Below, piece after piece: positions 14,167 through 24,395 of a stretch of DNA of 64,000 nucleotides. The stretch comes from Liriodendron chinense (Eukaryota; Streptophyta; Magnoliopsida; Magnoliales; Magnoliaceae). The stretch is from contig ML058387.1 in assembly GCA_003013855.2 (NCBI GenBank), positions 186,001-250,000 of the forward strand. Direction: 5' to 3'. Each line of letters begins with the position of its first letter. Position 1 is the stretch's first letter. The notes beneath the pieces are model-generated. The model did no database searches, was not told where the DNA came from, and worked only from the letters and a program-made list of their open reading frames with translations. A program made the translations under genes and the position numbers.

Positions 14167-17100
14167 CCTTGGTTTCTTGTTTTATGTTGTCTTTAGTGAA
14201 GAAGAAAGCTCTATGTTGTTGGCCCGTGGACATAGTCATATTGTCAAACCATGTAAATCTCTATCTCTTGTCTCTTGCCATTTGGTTTGGCCTTTCGAGC
14301 TTTTGTTTTGGATATTTCATTTTGTGGTTGTATTGCTTGCATCAAACGCGAAAGGTTGATTTTCTACAACAACCGTTATCAGAGCTTTGGTTCGATTTTG
14401 GTTGGTTTGTGATCTACTTATTCAACAAGGCTTGCACACGATGTTGAAGGGAAGATCTAAATGTATGTCATTAATTGATGAAGAGTGGAAATGTTTGGAC
14501 TCAAAGGTTGTTAACAATCTACTTGTGTCTTTCAGATAAGGCACTTTAAAATGTCATAAATGTGAATTTTGTGGAAAAACTTTGGCAAAAGAAAGCTGAA
14601 CAGTCTCTACATAACGAAGTCTTTGACTAATAAGTTGTATTTAAAGCAGCGGTTATATACTTTGGAGATGAAAGAAGCTACATCTGTCCACAAATACTTG
14701 AATCAGTTCAGTAAGATTATTTGTCAACTTTTGAGCATTGATGTGGAAATTGATGAAGAGAATAAGGCATTAATGTTATTGCATTCGCTTCATTCATTAT
14801 ATCGTAACCTTCTTACAACTTTGCTTTATGGGAAGGAGACCATAATAGTAGATGATGTTTCTTCTATCGAAAAAAACTTGTAAAAAAAAGTCGGGCAATA
14901 AGGATACGCTAAAGGTTCAGTGGCTAGAGGTAGATCAACAGAGAAGGGATCAGAAAATCAGGGTAATATGTCTAGATCGAAGTCTAGATCTGAAAAATAA
15001 AATGTGAAGTGTTACTATTGCAAGAAAATAGAGCAAATAAAGGAGTGTAATAAATTCAAAGAGAGAAAAAAGAAAGAAAAATCTTCAGATGCAGCCAGTT
15101 TAATAAAATGTTCTTATGATGAGAGTGGTTGTGTTGTTTTATTAGCTGCCCTGAGGAATGTTATTTTTAAGGACACTTGGATTCTTGATTTTGATTGTTC
15201 CTATCATATATGTCCCAATAAGGATTGATTTACCACTTAAGGCTATTTAATGGTGGAATAGTCCTCATGCGTAAAAATATTGCTTGCATAACTATTGAAA
15301 TGGGATAAGTCATAATTAAGATGTATGATGGCATTGTTAGAACTTTGACAGAAGTGTGACACGTTCCAGATCTAACTAAAAATTTGATATCTTTGGGCAT
15401 GCTTAACTCCAGGTTGCAGTAAAATATGTTGTCATGAAAGTTGGGGAGGGGGGGACTTTGTGATGGAAGGAAAAAAAAAGTGGGTAACTTATATGAGCTT
15501 CTGGAGAGTACAGTTTCAAGTGGAACAACAGTGACTACGTCAGGTGATGTAAATTGGATGCTTTTGTGGCATATGCATTTGGGACACATGAGCAAGCGTG
15601 GTTTATCAGAGTTCTACAAGAAACTTGCTCAAGGGTATAAAGTCTTGTAAGTTGGACCTCTGTGAGCAATGTTTTCGGAAAGCTGTGTAGAGTGAGTTTA
15701 AGACTGTTTCATCGTACCAAGGGTTTTTTGGATTATGTACACTTATATATATGGGGTTCTAAAGTTCTTTCAGAGGGAGGACCAATTTATTTTTTTCCTC
15801 CATCAATGATTACTCCAAAAAAGTATGGGCCTGCACTTTGAAGCACAAGTCTAAAGTATTCCTCATTTTTAAGTAGTGGAAAGCCTTAGGTGCCATTTGG
15901 TAAACTGAAAAATAAGGTCTGAAAATTAATTTTAGTACTGAAAGCTTAAAGTGTTGAATTGTAGTACTTATAAGTACTGAAAAATCTGTTTGGTAATTTG
16001 TCTGAAAAGGGTTCTGATATCTTAAATTAAGTGCTTTTTTCACAAAAATCTGTTTGGTAAGCACAAACCATTAATGTCTGAAAATTGATAATTTGTCAGA
16101 TTTGCCCTAATTATCTCAATTTTTATCCTGGAGTAGGAGAAAAAAATATTCTTATCTTGTTGAATAAATGTGCTATATATATATATTTGGATTTGCTTGA
16201 TTTTTACGACCATGCCCTGGAATGATATGGAAAAACTGATGTATATCTTGGATATACAATAAATGCATAGAGGTGGGCCCCATTGACATAACAAAGTTCT
16301 TATATCCTATCATGAAGTACGTGTTATATCCACACCATTCAACCATTTTGTCAGATCATTTTAGGGCATGAACCCAAAAATGAGGAAGATTTAAATCTTA
16401 GGTGGACCACACCACAAGAAACACTGATTGATTGAACGCCTACCTTTGAAACTTCTTAGGTCCATTAGTAATGTTTATTTGCCAACCAACCTGTTGATTA
16501 GGTCACATAGACCTCAATGAAGGGAAAACACAAATATCAGCTTGATCAAAAACTTTTATGGCCCTCAAGAAGTTTTTAATGGTGGGAGTTCAATTACCAC
16601 TGTTTCCTATGGTGTGGTCCACCTGAGATTTGGATCTTCTTCATTTTTGGAACCATGTCCTATAATGATCTAGAAAAACTGATGGACGACTTAGATATGT
16701 ATCATATATATTAAGGTGGGCCACGGTCAACGCAACACCCACTAATGAATTACCTTGTCCGCATATTTCCTCGAAAGCCTTTGGAAGGAAGTTCCTATGC
16801 TAGGAACCTAGGTGGGGCCCACCGTGATGTTTGTAAGAAATCCACCCCATCCATCCATTTTGTGAGCTCATTTTAGTACATGAGAACAAAAATGAGCTGG
16901 AGCCAAGACTCAAGTGGGCCGCATTAAAGGAAAAAAGTGGGTAGGGAAATTCCTAACGTTGAAACCTCCCTGGATCCACAGTGATGTTTATATGCAATCC
17001 ATACCGTTCATAACGTCATTCCTACTGGGATGAATTGAAAACCTATGTGGCCCCACAAATATTTCAATTGTGGTCATTCAATCCTCACGTTTTCGGCCCA

Positions 17101-20100
17101 CTTGAGTCTTGGATCCGGCTCATTTTTGTTCTCATGTCCTAAAATGATCTCACAAAACAAATGGACGGGGTGGATTTCTCATAAACATCACTGTGGGCCC
17201 CACCTAAGTTTCCAGCGTAGGAACTTCATGCGAGAAGGCTTTGGCAGCCACATCCCTCATCTGCTCCCCTTTACTCGGATTGTGTGCGGCATAACATGCA
17301 ATACCATGTTGATGTAGCAAAGTTTTGTGAGCCCTACCATGATCCATGTATTAAATCCACACCGTCCATTCATTTTTCTAGATCATTTTAGGTCATGAAC
17401 CCAAAAATGAGGTAGATCCAAAGCTCAAGTGGACGACATCATAGAAAGCAGTGGGGATTGAATATTTACCATTGAAAATTTATGGGGCCACAAAAATTTT
17501 GGATCAAGCTTATATTTGTGTTATATTTGTTTTTTCCCTTCATCTAGGTCTATGCGACCTCATGAACAGATTTGATGGCAAATAAACAGCATAGTGGGCC
17601 TTAGGAAGTTTTCAACGGTGGGCGCCATTATCCCACCACTATCTGTGGTGTGGTCCACTTGAGCTTTTGGTTAGCTTCGTTTTTTTTCTCATGCCCCAAC
17701 ATAATCTAGCAAAATGGATGAACAGTGTGGATATAACACATACATTATGATAGGGCAAATTACTTTGCCACATCAATTAGGCAAAGTCCGCATCAACAAG
17801 AGCAAGAGGGTAAAATTGTCATTTTGAAAAAGTTTTAAATTGAAATCACTTACCGCTTTCAGCGTTGAGCATTAAGCCAAAGGAAGGAAACTTTAAAATA
17901 TTGAATTTTTTCAATGAAAATCTAGATTAAGCACTTAATATTTTGAATTTACTAAACGATCTGAATGGGAAAAAATGACTGAAACAACCCTTTTTAAGTG
18001 ATAAGTGTAGAAAATAAGTTTTACCAAATAGCCCCTTAGTTGAAAGACAGACAAGTAGAAAGGTGAAGCACTCAAGGACGGATAATGGTGGAGAGTTCAA
18101 GTCGACTGAATTCACAAAATTCAACAAAGATGAGAGTATTGCTCGTCACTTCACTAAATACATTGCAACATGATGGTGGTGTAGAATGGATGAACAGGAC
18201 ACTCTTAGAGAGGGCATGCAGTATGTTGAGTAACACTGGTCTATTGAAGGACTTTTGGGCAAAAGCAATGCATGTAGCATGTTTCCTTGTCAACAAATCA
18301 CCTAACATGGCAAAGAGTTGAACACTCCAGAAGTGTTATGGTCTGGTTAACCTCTTAGTTACTCTGATTTGTGTATATTTGGTAATTCTGCATATGTTCA
18401 TGCGAGTAGTATTGATAAGTTAGAATTGGGAGCAAAGAAGTGTATGTTTCTCAGTTATGCAATAGGTGTTAAAGGTTACAGGTTCGATATCTAGGCCTTG
18501 AGAATAAGTTCATTATTAGTAAGGATGTTCGGTTTGATGAGTCTACTATGGTGAAAGCAATGAAACTGGAAGATCAGTGTAACATTCACAAGGAGTTTGA
18601 TATCAATGATGAATTAGGCGATGATACTTTGACAAATGATATAGAAAAATCCACAGATGAGTCAGATGTGCAAAGTGAACATGAAAAAGAAGAGTAATTA
18701 CAAACATACGATAATTGGAAATAGAAAGGGATTAGAAGCGTAAGGTGATGCCAGATATGGATGCTTATGCTTTGTTGATAAAGAATGGACATACATCTAC
18801 ATTTTATAAAGCATTGGATGATAGTGGTTATAGTAAGTGGAAAGCCACTATAGAAGAGGAGATGAAATCTCTTTATAAAAATTAGACATACGATCTGGTT
18901 AAGTTGCTTAAGGGAAAGAAATCTATTGGTTATAAGTGAGTCTCAAGCAAAAAAGGAAGGTTCTTGTGGTTTTAGAGATGTGGTACAAGCGAGATTGGTG
19001 GTGAAGGGCTTTGTACAAAAGGAAGGTGTTGACTTCAATGAGATTTTCTCACCAATTGTAATGCAATCTTCTATTTGGATCTTACTAGCCATTGTTGCAT
19101 TATTTGATATTGAGTTAAAGCAACTTAATGCTAAAACAATGTTCTTACATAACCAGTTAGAATAGTATATTTATATGCGTCAACCAAAAGGATTTCAGGT
19201 GGAAGGCAAGGAAAATCATGTGTGTGAATTGACAAAGTCTTTGTATGGTTGAAAGCAATCCCCTCAAGGCAATGGTATAAACATTTTGACAAGTTTACGG
19301 ATAGGCGAGGCTACTATAAAAGTAGGTATGATTGCTGTTTTTATTTTATGAAGCTTCCTAATAATTCTTTCATATGCTTGGTGATATATATTAATGATGT
19401 GCTAATAACTCCAAAAGATGTCTGAAATCAATGTGTTGGAATCTTAACTCAACGGGGAGTTTGGGATGAAGGATTGGAGAGATGGGATTAGATTCAAATC
19501 CTTTGTATGAAAATACTTAGAGAAAGAAAGGTAGACGGGTTGTGTTTGTCACAAAGGAAGTACATTGAGAGGGTTCCTGCTAGGTCTAGCATGGAGAATT
19601 TTAAGTCAATGGCTATTTCTCCTGTTGTTCATTTCAAGCTTTCGACAGCTCAATAATAAATAAAAAAACTAATGATCAGAGGGACTATATGTCACGGACA
19701 ATGTAGTGAGCACACGGCCAAATATTTCACAGGTAGTTAGTGTGGTGAGCAAGTATGTGCAAAATCTAGGAAAGATGGTTCTATGCTATTTGAAGAATAC
19801 TAAAAGAAAGGGCAATGTCATTGGATATGTAGATGCCGATTTTACGTGCCATGTATTCACTCTTGCGAGTGGTCCAGTTAATTGGAATTGATGTTAGCTG
19901 TTGATAACTGCTTTATCTACCATGCAATAAAGTACATGGCTGCTACAGAAGCTGTGAAAAAAGCTTTATGGTTAAAAGGCATTGTTAGTGAACTTAGCTT
20001 AAAACAAGAAAAGATTTGTGTCTATTGTGATAGCTAAAGTGCTTTGCATTTGGCTAAGAATCAAGTCTATCATGCGAGGTCCAAACACGGATGTGCGATA

Positions 20101-21630
20101 TCATTATATTCAAGAGGTTATTTTTGAAGATGCAGTGTCCTTAATAAAGATTCACACCAAAAACAAGATAGCAACAAATGTTTCAAAAAAAAAAAAAACA
20201 TAGTAGATATGTCGATGAAGTCTATCGCAAGTGAAATGTTTATTTATTGCAGGACTTTTCTTGGGTTTAATGTTACCTAGTGATCGGTGAAGTTTGGGTA
20301 GTTGTTATTGGGAGTCTTCAAACTATTAGAGAAATTAATTTTTAAGTGTGAGAATATTGAGGTGATGACATCTCCTGGTCGGAGACATGTAGACCTCTCC
20401 TACAAAGAGATGTTCTCTCTTTCTTAGTGACCTATGGCTATGTACGTATGTACATACGTAGAAGCAAGGTGAAGCCTAGTTTCTCTGGGCTTTACGCAAA
20501 GCTCTCTCTTGTCGGTGTTGTCCATATAAGGGAACATAGGTATAGAGAGAGGTAGTATCTTTTGGGGAATTTATAGGTGAGAGATTTCTTATGCAGTGGA
20601 AGAGTAGGAGTCAGAGGTAAGCCTTGTTTTCTTGTTTTCTGTTATTTTTAGCGAACTGTGTTGCTGCCTGGTGGACATAGGCAAAATCGTCCTCCTGTAT
20701 GATGCAAGCAACACCCTGGATTTCACACACATATTGACAATTGAGATGTTTGTGTCTGTGTTTGGTGCTTGAAGACGAGGCATCTGGAGTTGGTCATTTG
20801 CCTCATGGTTTTTATTGTCCAAAAAAATATCCAGACCACCTGCGACTCAAGAATTTCTGATGTGCTTTATGTATTCATGAGATGATTTCCAAATCCGGAT
20901 TAGATTCCTTCTGTAGTCAATCTAATGTTTGATTTCTGAGCTTGGACTTGGCAAATATGATTATCAATCTTCCAGCATTTGGTAATCTGTGTAATTATCT
21001 TATATGGTTATTTGGAATGGATGAAACTAAGCATTGCTTATGAATCTGTGATTGCTTCTAGGGTTCTACTGTCAACTTGCGCATGGAGGACAGCAAAGTC
21101 CGCTGCATTCCTCACTCTGTGACATCCCCATTAGCTGTTAGTGGTAAGTAGTTTTCCACAGAATGATGTTTCTTTGCAGCGGCATTTTGACAGGGCAGAT
21201 GGGTCCCACAGCACCACATGATCAAAATGGCTTGTCATTTTGCAGGATGTGCTGTGTGTTTCCTGCAAAATGACCCAGTTTCGAACATGGTGGTGTGGGT
21301 CCCAGCTGTCTAATGAGATTTTCTTTGGACCACACAAAGCCTTAAAAGTTCCTGATATTGGTAATTTGGATGTGCCAACCACCATTCACATATATAAGTT
21401 GGATTCCTTGGAAGCCCAAAAATGAGGTGTTTGTTAGTTTCTATGTATTCATTGACTATAGTTACCTTGTCTGTTTTAACAAAATGGTGTATACATGCAT
21501 TTTTAACAAATTTCAAACGTTTCTCACAGCCTCTAGAGGCGTCGCCTGTGTCTTTGCATCGCGAAGGCGGGCCCTGGTATATATCCTAGAGGAAGACGAA
21601 GATGAAGATGAAGTTTCTGATGCGGAATGA
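1930..21630 (+). CDS. APC4: Anaphase-promoting complex subunit 4, C-terminal 269 residues (partial, 5' exons outside window)
   Basis: APC4 is a scaffold subunit of the APC/C ubiquitin ligase, which targets cyclins and securin for degradation in the nucleus. Six exons are seen: 1930-2034, 4886-5024, 10943-11170, 11647-11799, 21062-21143 and 21530-21630 (stop TGA 21628-21630). All introns are GT..AG and the phases agree: AG|T makes Ser between exons 1 and 2, and G|CC makes Ala between exons 5 and 6. Diagnostic stretches are RVEELYRFGGFSD, AFSMPFTTISKKIHC, DYICFRIPDD, RQIVLLLNE, DLPFVSISRS, IPHSVTSPLAVS, ASRGVACVF, and an acidic EEDEDEDE tail. These match my memory of plant APC4 downstream of its WD40 region, in and after the long helical domain. 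The first visible exon starts in mid-codon, so the N-terminal half lies left of position 1. Introns of 5.9 kb and 9.3 kb are filled with transposons, yet all exons are intact, so the gene looks functional. Confidence 0.93.
2201..2404. repeat. Tandem duplication inside an APC4 intron
   Basis: Two neighbouring units share AGTAAATCTTATCG, GGCACATTGAGGGA and GGTTGCCATTTAGTTCTT. The second carries an extra stretch of about 20 bp around 2342-2362. Confidence 0.75.
2840..3850 (+). mobile_element. LINE (non-LTR retrotransposon) 3' remnant with RNase H-like domain
   Basis: Broken reading frames encode an RNase H-type fold typical of the C-terminus of plant LINEs: GVDSVVRDYRGEII, then NAAEAAVVLQAF, INGDSKNVIAWAKG and PSEANEEADQQ. 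Frame shifts and stops separate them, so it is dead. The 3' end is an AATAAA-like tail and a short A-run. It lies in APC4 intron 1 of the visible set, sense to the gene. Confidence 0.75.
5164..5260. mobile_element. Tourist-like MITE, copy 1
   Basis: A 97-bp element with inverted ends, GGCTGTGTTTGGTTGCA and TGCAACCAAATGCAG, and an AT-rich palindromic centre (TCATGAAATTTCATGA). A second copy at 11974-12090 is flanked by TAA on both sides, as expected for PIF/Harbinger-derived MITEs. Here the right flank has decayed. Confidence 0.75.
5280..5490. repeat. TAACGG/GGCCG word-repeat element, copy 1
   Basis: Dense reuse of GGCCGTAACGGCC, GACCGTTACGGCC and CCCGTATCGGCC words in both orientations. It belongs to a dispersed family with copies at 12.24, 51.19 and 61.12 kb. 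It is non-coding. Confidence 0.6.
6875..7130 (+). mobile_element. 5'-truncated LINE insertion with target-site duplication
   Basis: The 256-bp insert encodes a LINE C-terminal piece (VVFWAIWKARNGCCFRN) and ends in AATAAATTTTTGTTACCTC, then an A-rich tail. It is flanked by a 12-bp direct repeat, GACTAGTCTCGA, at 6863-6874 and 7131-7142. Removing it rejoins the antisense Copia sequence. Confidence 0.85.
8030..10015. mobile_element. ATATCG word-repeat TIR element(s) nested in the antisense Copia
   Basis: Rich in reused words such as CGATATCG, GATATTATCG and TATCGCCAATATTTTC in both orientations. An inner unit has inverted ends, CAGTGTTTGCAATATCG at about 8391 and CGATACTGCGAACACTG near 9467. 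A related copy lies at 49.09-49.51 kb and shares TTTCATTGAAAAATTCAA and TATCCCAAGGGTGC. The unit includes a GC-rich stretch at 8830-8900 and a (GGAT)n minisatellite. No credible protein is encoded. Confidence 0.6.
9488..9620. repeat. (GGAT)n imperfect microsatellite
   Basis: Repeats of GGATGGATGGATG with interruptions (ATGCGTGG, GGTCGGATGGTT). Confidence 0.85.
11974..12090. mobile_element. Tourist-like MITE, copy 2 with TAA target duplication
   Basis: A 117-bp element flanked by TAA at 11971-11973 and 12091-12093. The ends are GGGTGTGTTTGGTTGCA and TGCAACCAAATGCAGCC. It lies in the 9.3-kb APC4 intron and is the same family as 5164-5260. Confidence 0.85.
12235..12360. repeat. TAACGG word-repeat element, copy 2
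   Basis: Contains ACGGCCGATACGGGG, TAACGGCCGTTACGG and a hairpin around GGTGGCCGTTATGGCCACC. It ends in GTTATGGAACACATTG, the same end type as the copy at 61.3 kb. Confidence 0.65.
12865..13640 (-). mobile_element. LINE 3' remnant, antisense in APC4 intron
   Basis: The minus strand encodes a decayed LINE zinc-knuckle region in shifted frames: AFVWLVRKNKILTTDNLSKR, then a cysteine-poor remnant and YCPFAL-like sequence, followed by a 3' tail with AATAAA and an A-run near 12900-12865. Several stops. Confidence 0.65.
13944..14371 (+). repeat. 5' LTR of Tnt1-like Copia element
   Basis: Starts TGTTGAGGTGATGACG and ends CTACAACA. A primer-binding-site-like TATCAGAGCTTTGG follows immediately at about 14377. 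It contains a (GA)36 microsatellite at 14093-14165. The 3' copy starts near 20355. Confidence 0.8.
14093..14165. repeat. (GA)n microsatellite inside the LTR
   Basis: About 36 uninterrupted GA units. The matching 3' LTR at about 20600 has only a short purine stretch there, so the expansion happened after insertion. Confidence 0.95.
16262..16740. mobile_element. GGGCCCAC foldback element, copy C
   Basis: Two inverted arms: AGGTGGGCCCCATTGAC at the left pairs with GTCAACG..GGCCCACCT at the right. It carries the family boxes GTGGACCACACCACA, CAGCTTGATC and TGTGGTCCACCTGAG. Confidence 0.75.
16775..17250. mobile_element. GGGCCCAC foldback element, copy D
   Basis: The outer inverted ends share an AAGCCTTTGG/GAAGGCTTTGG motif with GGAAGTTCCTA..CTAGGAAC. 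Inner arms carry GGTGGGGCCCACCGTGATG and its complement. It is a subfamily close to the copy at 47.39 kb. Confidence 0.75.
17305..17790. mobile_element. GGGCCCAC foldback element, copy E
   Basis: Begins GATGTAGCAAAGTTTTGTG and ends ACTTTGCCACATCA (inverted). Central family boxes are present: AAATGAGGTAGATCC, TGTGGTGTGGTCCAC. Confidence 0.75.
20355..20700 (+). repeat. 3' LTR (truncated) of the Tnt1-like Copia
   Basis: Begins TATTGAGGTGATGACA after a purine-rich tract and follows the 5' LTR through GCCTTGTTTTCTTG, then diverges after GTGGACATAGGC. The 3' part is lost or replaced. Confidence 0.7.
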
Positions 21631-22200
21631 CCTCAGTGGAGGCTCAATTTCAGATAATTCAAAAAAAGGAGATCGTTGCCGCATCTGTGTATTTTATTCC
21701 TCCATGCAAATCAGTGTCAGGTTCGATATCACCGCCTGTGAATATTAATGGAGGCAGATCCAATGCAAATTGCAGAATTACAGCGTGCATCCAACAAGAT
21801 ATGAAACATTGTTCAATGGCCAGGATTAAAGGAGCGGATGTCAAATATGGAATGATTGGTGCTGCCTTTGTTGAAGGGCCCATTTAAATTTTTAGAGAGG
21901 GCAATGGGATAGTGGACGGACTAGCTGCTTACGGAGCTAATCATGGTTGAGAATAAAAAGGTATGGGTTTTTTATGCCTTTTTATTGTTGTATTGTGGGT
22001 TTCGTTGTTCCACATTAGTAGTTTGTAGAAAGTGATGCAAAGACTATTAAGGGGGTTAGGGTCCAGCATTTTTTGCTGCATTGCATTCAGGTGTCTTGTT
22101 GTTATACAGAGAGCCTGATTACCTACAACCGGTTGTGGTTTAATTTAACATATGACTAATTTTACTAGCATTTTGCCTTTGAGAATACCCAATGTTTTTT
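21631..22200 (+). other. APC4 3' flank with a probable LINE tail
   Basis: The first 200 bp after the APC4 stop are probably 3' UTR. Around 21895-21955 a short frame reads REGNGIVDGLAAYGANHG, resembling the end of a LINE RNase H domain, followed by T-rich sequence. No gene is seen here. Confidence 0.4.
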
Positions 22201-22744
22201 AGGCCAGAGGTGAAAAAGAAGAAGAAGATGTCATTGGTACAACCAGTTGCACTATCAACATTTTTTCGCATTGGAAAATTTCATTTATCATCTTTATTGG
22301 ACCACACCCTTTTTTTTAAGGTATGCTAAGCTTACACATGTATGAGAGCTATCTACATGCACCCGGTGCCAGCGTGGCACAGATTTTGGAGATCCAAGCC
22401 ATCCATCAGGTGGATACTGTCTACATGCCTGTCTGAAGGGATTTCTTTTCTTTTCTTTCTTTCTTTCTTCTTCTTTTTTTTTTCCTTCCAAATGGTTCGG
22501 TAGACCGTAGCTCGAGTGATTAGCAGACGGGCTCGCGTGTAGGTCAAGGGAATCCACATGGCAGGACCATATGATGGCTTGGATTTTACACACGCGTGCC
22601 ACTTTGGTACATGTAATGGTTTGTCCATAACAGGCTTCCTTGTACACTTGCGTGGGCTTTGCAATGCACATAATTCGGTTCTTACCCTATCAGTTTTACT
22701 GTCCAATTTGTGTTTGGATGGTGCACGCCTATTCCAATCTATCA

Positions 22745-23450
22745 ATTGGAAGAGGACTGTGTACTGAGTAACTCTGTGGGGCCCACCTTGGATGTATGTC
22801 TTATTCATGCTGTTCATCCATTGTTCCAGATCATTTTAGGGCACGAGCCTAAAATTGAAGCATGTCCAAAGCTCAAGTGGCCTACACCATAGGAAACAAT
22901 GTGAATTGAACGCCTACCGTTGAAAACTTCCTGGGGTTCACTAGTTCTGGATGAAGCTGATATTTGTGTTTCCCTTCATCCATATCTTTGCGACCTTATG
23001 AACAGGTTGAATGACAAATAAACATCACTGTGGGCCCTAGGAAGGTTTCAACGATGTCGCTATCCCCACTTTTTCCCTGTTGTGGTCCACTTGAGCTTTG
23101 TATATGCTTGAATTTTGGGCTCATTTCCTAAAATGATATGGAAAAACAGATGACAGTATGGATAAGGCACATCAAACATGCATTCATGATTGACTGGGTG
23201 GGTGTGTTGCGCAATTGACTGGGTGGGTTCGGGGCCTTGCCTCGTTGGTAGACTCTGCAGAGTTTCAACAATGGGTCTTGGTTTCGAAACCCATCAGTGG
23301 TGAAATATCACATTGCTGACAGCACCAGTGGGTGCGTTGCATGATTGACTGGGGGGTGGGTTGCATGACTAACCGAAAAAAAAAAGCACATCAAACATGC
23401 ATTCAAGGTGGGCCCCACTGTAGTTTATTCAGTACGCTTAAAAGCCCAGG
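22745..23450. mobile_element. GGGCCCAC foldback element, copy F, interrupted by a SINE
   Basis: Starts GTGTACTGAGTAACTC-TGTGGGGCCCACC and ends GGTGGGCCCCACTG..ATTCAGTACGC (inverted). The SINE at 23187-23385 is inserted in the right arm. Confidence 0.8.
23187..23385 (+). mobile_element. tRNA-derived SINE with 20-bp target-site duplication
   Basis: Flanked by identical 20-bp repeats beginning GCACATCAAACATG (23167-23186 and 23386-23405). Inside, TGCCTCGTTGGTAGA resembles a pol III A box and GGTTTCGAAACCC a B box. It ends in an A10 tail. Related SINEs are at 33.64, 38.67, 46.69 and 59.74 kb. Confidence 0.88.
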
Positions 23451-23849
23451 CCTGGCCCACAATGTTTCTGCCCAAAGTGAGGCCAGTCCCACCCAATGGG
23501 CCCTAAAGCTAAAGTTAGGCCTGGTACAACAGCTTGGACCCGTTTGGCTTATCGGCTCATCGAATGGCCTGGATTTGGCTGATCTCAATTGAGCCCCTCG
23601 GTCCTGTAAGCCTTGTGATTGGATACTCAGTACCCAACTATGGCAAAGCCCATTTCGCATTTGATCAGAAGAGAAAGGCCTGTCAAACTGGCCCAAAATT
23701 AGAACTGAGTCAGATTTGAAGATCCCGACCCAACACACTGAAATTCAAGATGGATTTTCGGGTCCATGTAAAAAATAAATAAAAAAGCCGCCCAAATGCA
23801 GAGCTGGACACAAACCGAGCTAGCTAGCTCGCTCGACTCGAAAGCTAGA

Positions 23850-24270
23850 TTCTGTCCATCCATTTACCAGATAATTTTATGGCTTGAGCCTAAAATGAAG
23901 CATATCCAAAGCTCAAGTGGACAACACCACAGGAAACAGTGTGAATTGAACGTCTATCGTTGAAAATTTCTTAGGGTCTACAGAAGTTTTGGATCAATCT
24001 GATATTTGTGTTTTCCCTTCATTCATGACCGTGTGATCTTATGAACAGGTTGGATGACAAATAAACATCACTGTGGGCCCTAGAAAGGTTTCAACAGTGG
24101 AAATCATTATTCCCACTGTTTCCTGTGGTGTGGTCAACTTGAGCTTTGGACATGCTTTAATATTGGACCCAACCCCTAAAATGAGCTGGAAAAACGGATG
24201 AACGGCGTGGATAAACCACATGCATTCATGTTAGGCCCAACTGAATTTACTCAGTACGCAATTCGATTTC
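23850..24270. mobile_element. GGGCCCAC foldback element, copy G (left end truncated)
   Basis: Family boxes CACCACAGGAAACAGTG and TGTGGTGTGGTCAACTTG in opposite arms. The right end ATTTACTCAGTACGCAATTCG matches the family terminus; the left terminus is missing. Confidence 0.7.
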
Positions 24271-24395
24271 TCTAATTTGTGGCAAGGCTCATCTGGCCCA
24301 AGAAAGTTTTCACGTATGATTCAAAGCACATATGATTTATATCCAAGGTTTATTCTTTATAGACAGAGAGATGGTGTATACACACACCTACCAAC

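Larger units (their letters stand above)
15889..18035. mobile_element. PIF/Harbinger-like TIR element nested in the Copia integrase
   Basis: The 2147-bp insert is flanked by TTA at 15886-15888 and 18036-18038. Terminal inverted repeats are GGTGCCATTTGGTAAAC and TTTTACCAAATAGCCCC. Removing it plus one TTA restores the integrase reading ...WKA-LVERQ.... It has no transposase. It carries three foldback elements (16.26-16.74, 16.78-17.25 and 17.31-17.79 kb), so it hosted later insertions. Confidence 0.8.
14560..20345 (+). pseudogene. Decayed Copia polyprotein (gag, protease, integrase, RT, RNase H)
   Basis: In order: gag (ATSVHKYLNQFSKIICQL, about 14660-14730), a zinc-knuckle remnant (KCYYCKK), a protease region with the active site degraded to ILDFDCS, the integrase HH region (LWHMHLGHMSKRGL at about 15570), the integrase core (HSRTDNGGEF at about 18070), RT (ARLVVKGFVQKEGVDFNEIF at about 19000) and an RNase H remnant (YMAATEAVKKALWLKGI at about 19940). 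Multiple stops and shifts make it inactive. The integrase is split by the element at 15889-18035. It is sense to APC4. Confidence 0.85.

Noticed and set aside
14070..14447. Long open frames of alternating Arg/Glu
   Set aside because: They are translations of the (GA)36 microsatellite in the Copia LTR.
21627..21887. 86-aa frame after the APC4 stop as a separate gene
   Set aside because: It starts by overlapping the APC4 stop, has no recognised domain, and lies where the 3' UTR is expected.
22353..22817. 154-aa and 125-aa open frames on the minus strand
   Set aside because: No family resemblance. They overlap a Lys-rich translation of a T/C-rich tract and the edge of a foldback repeat.
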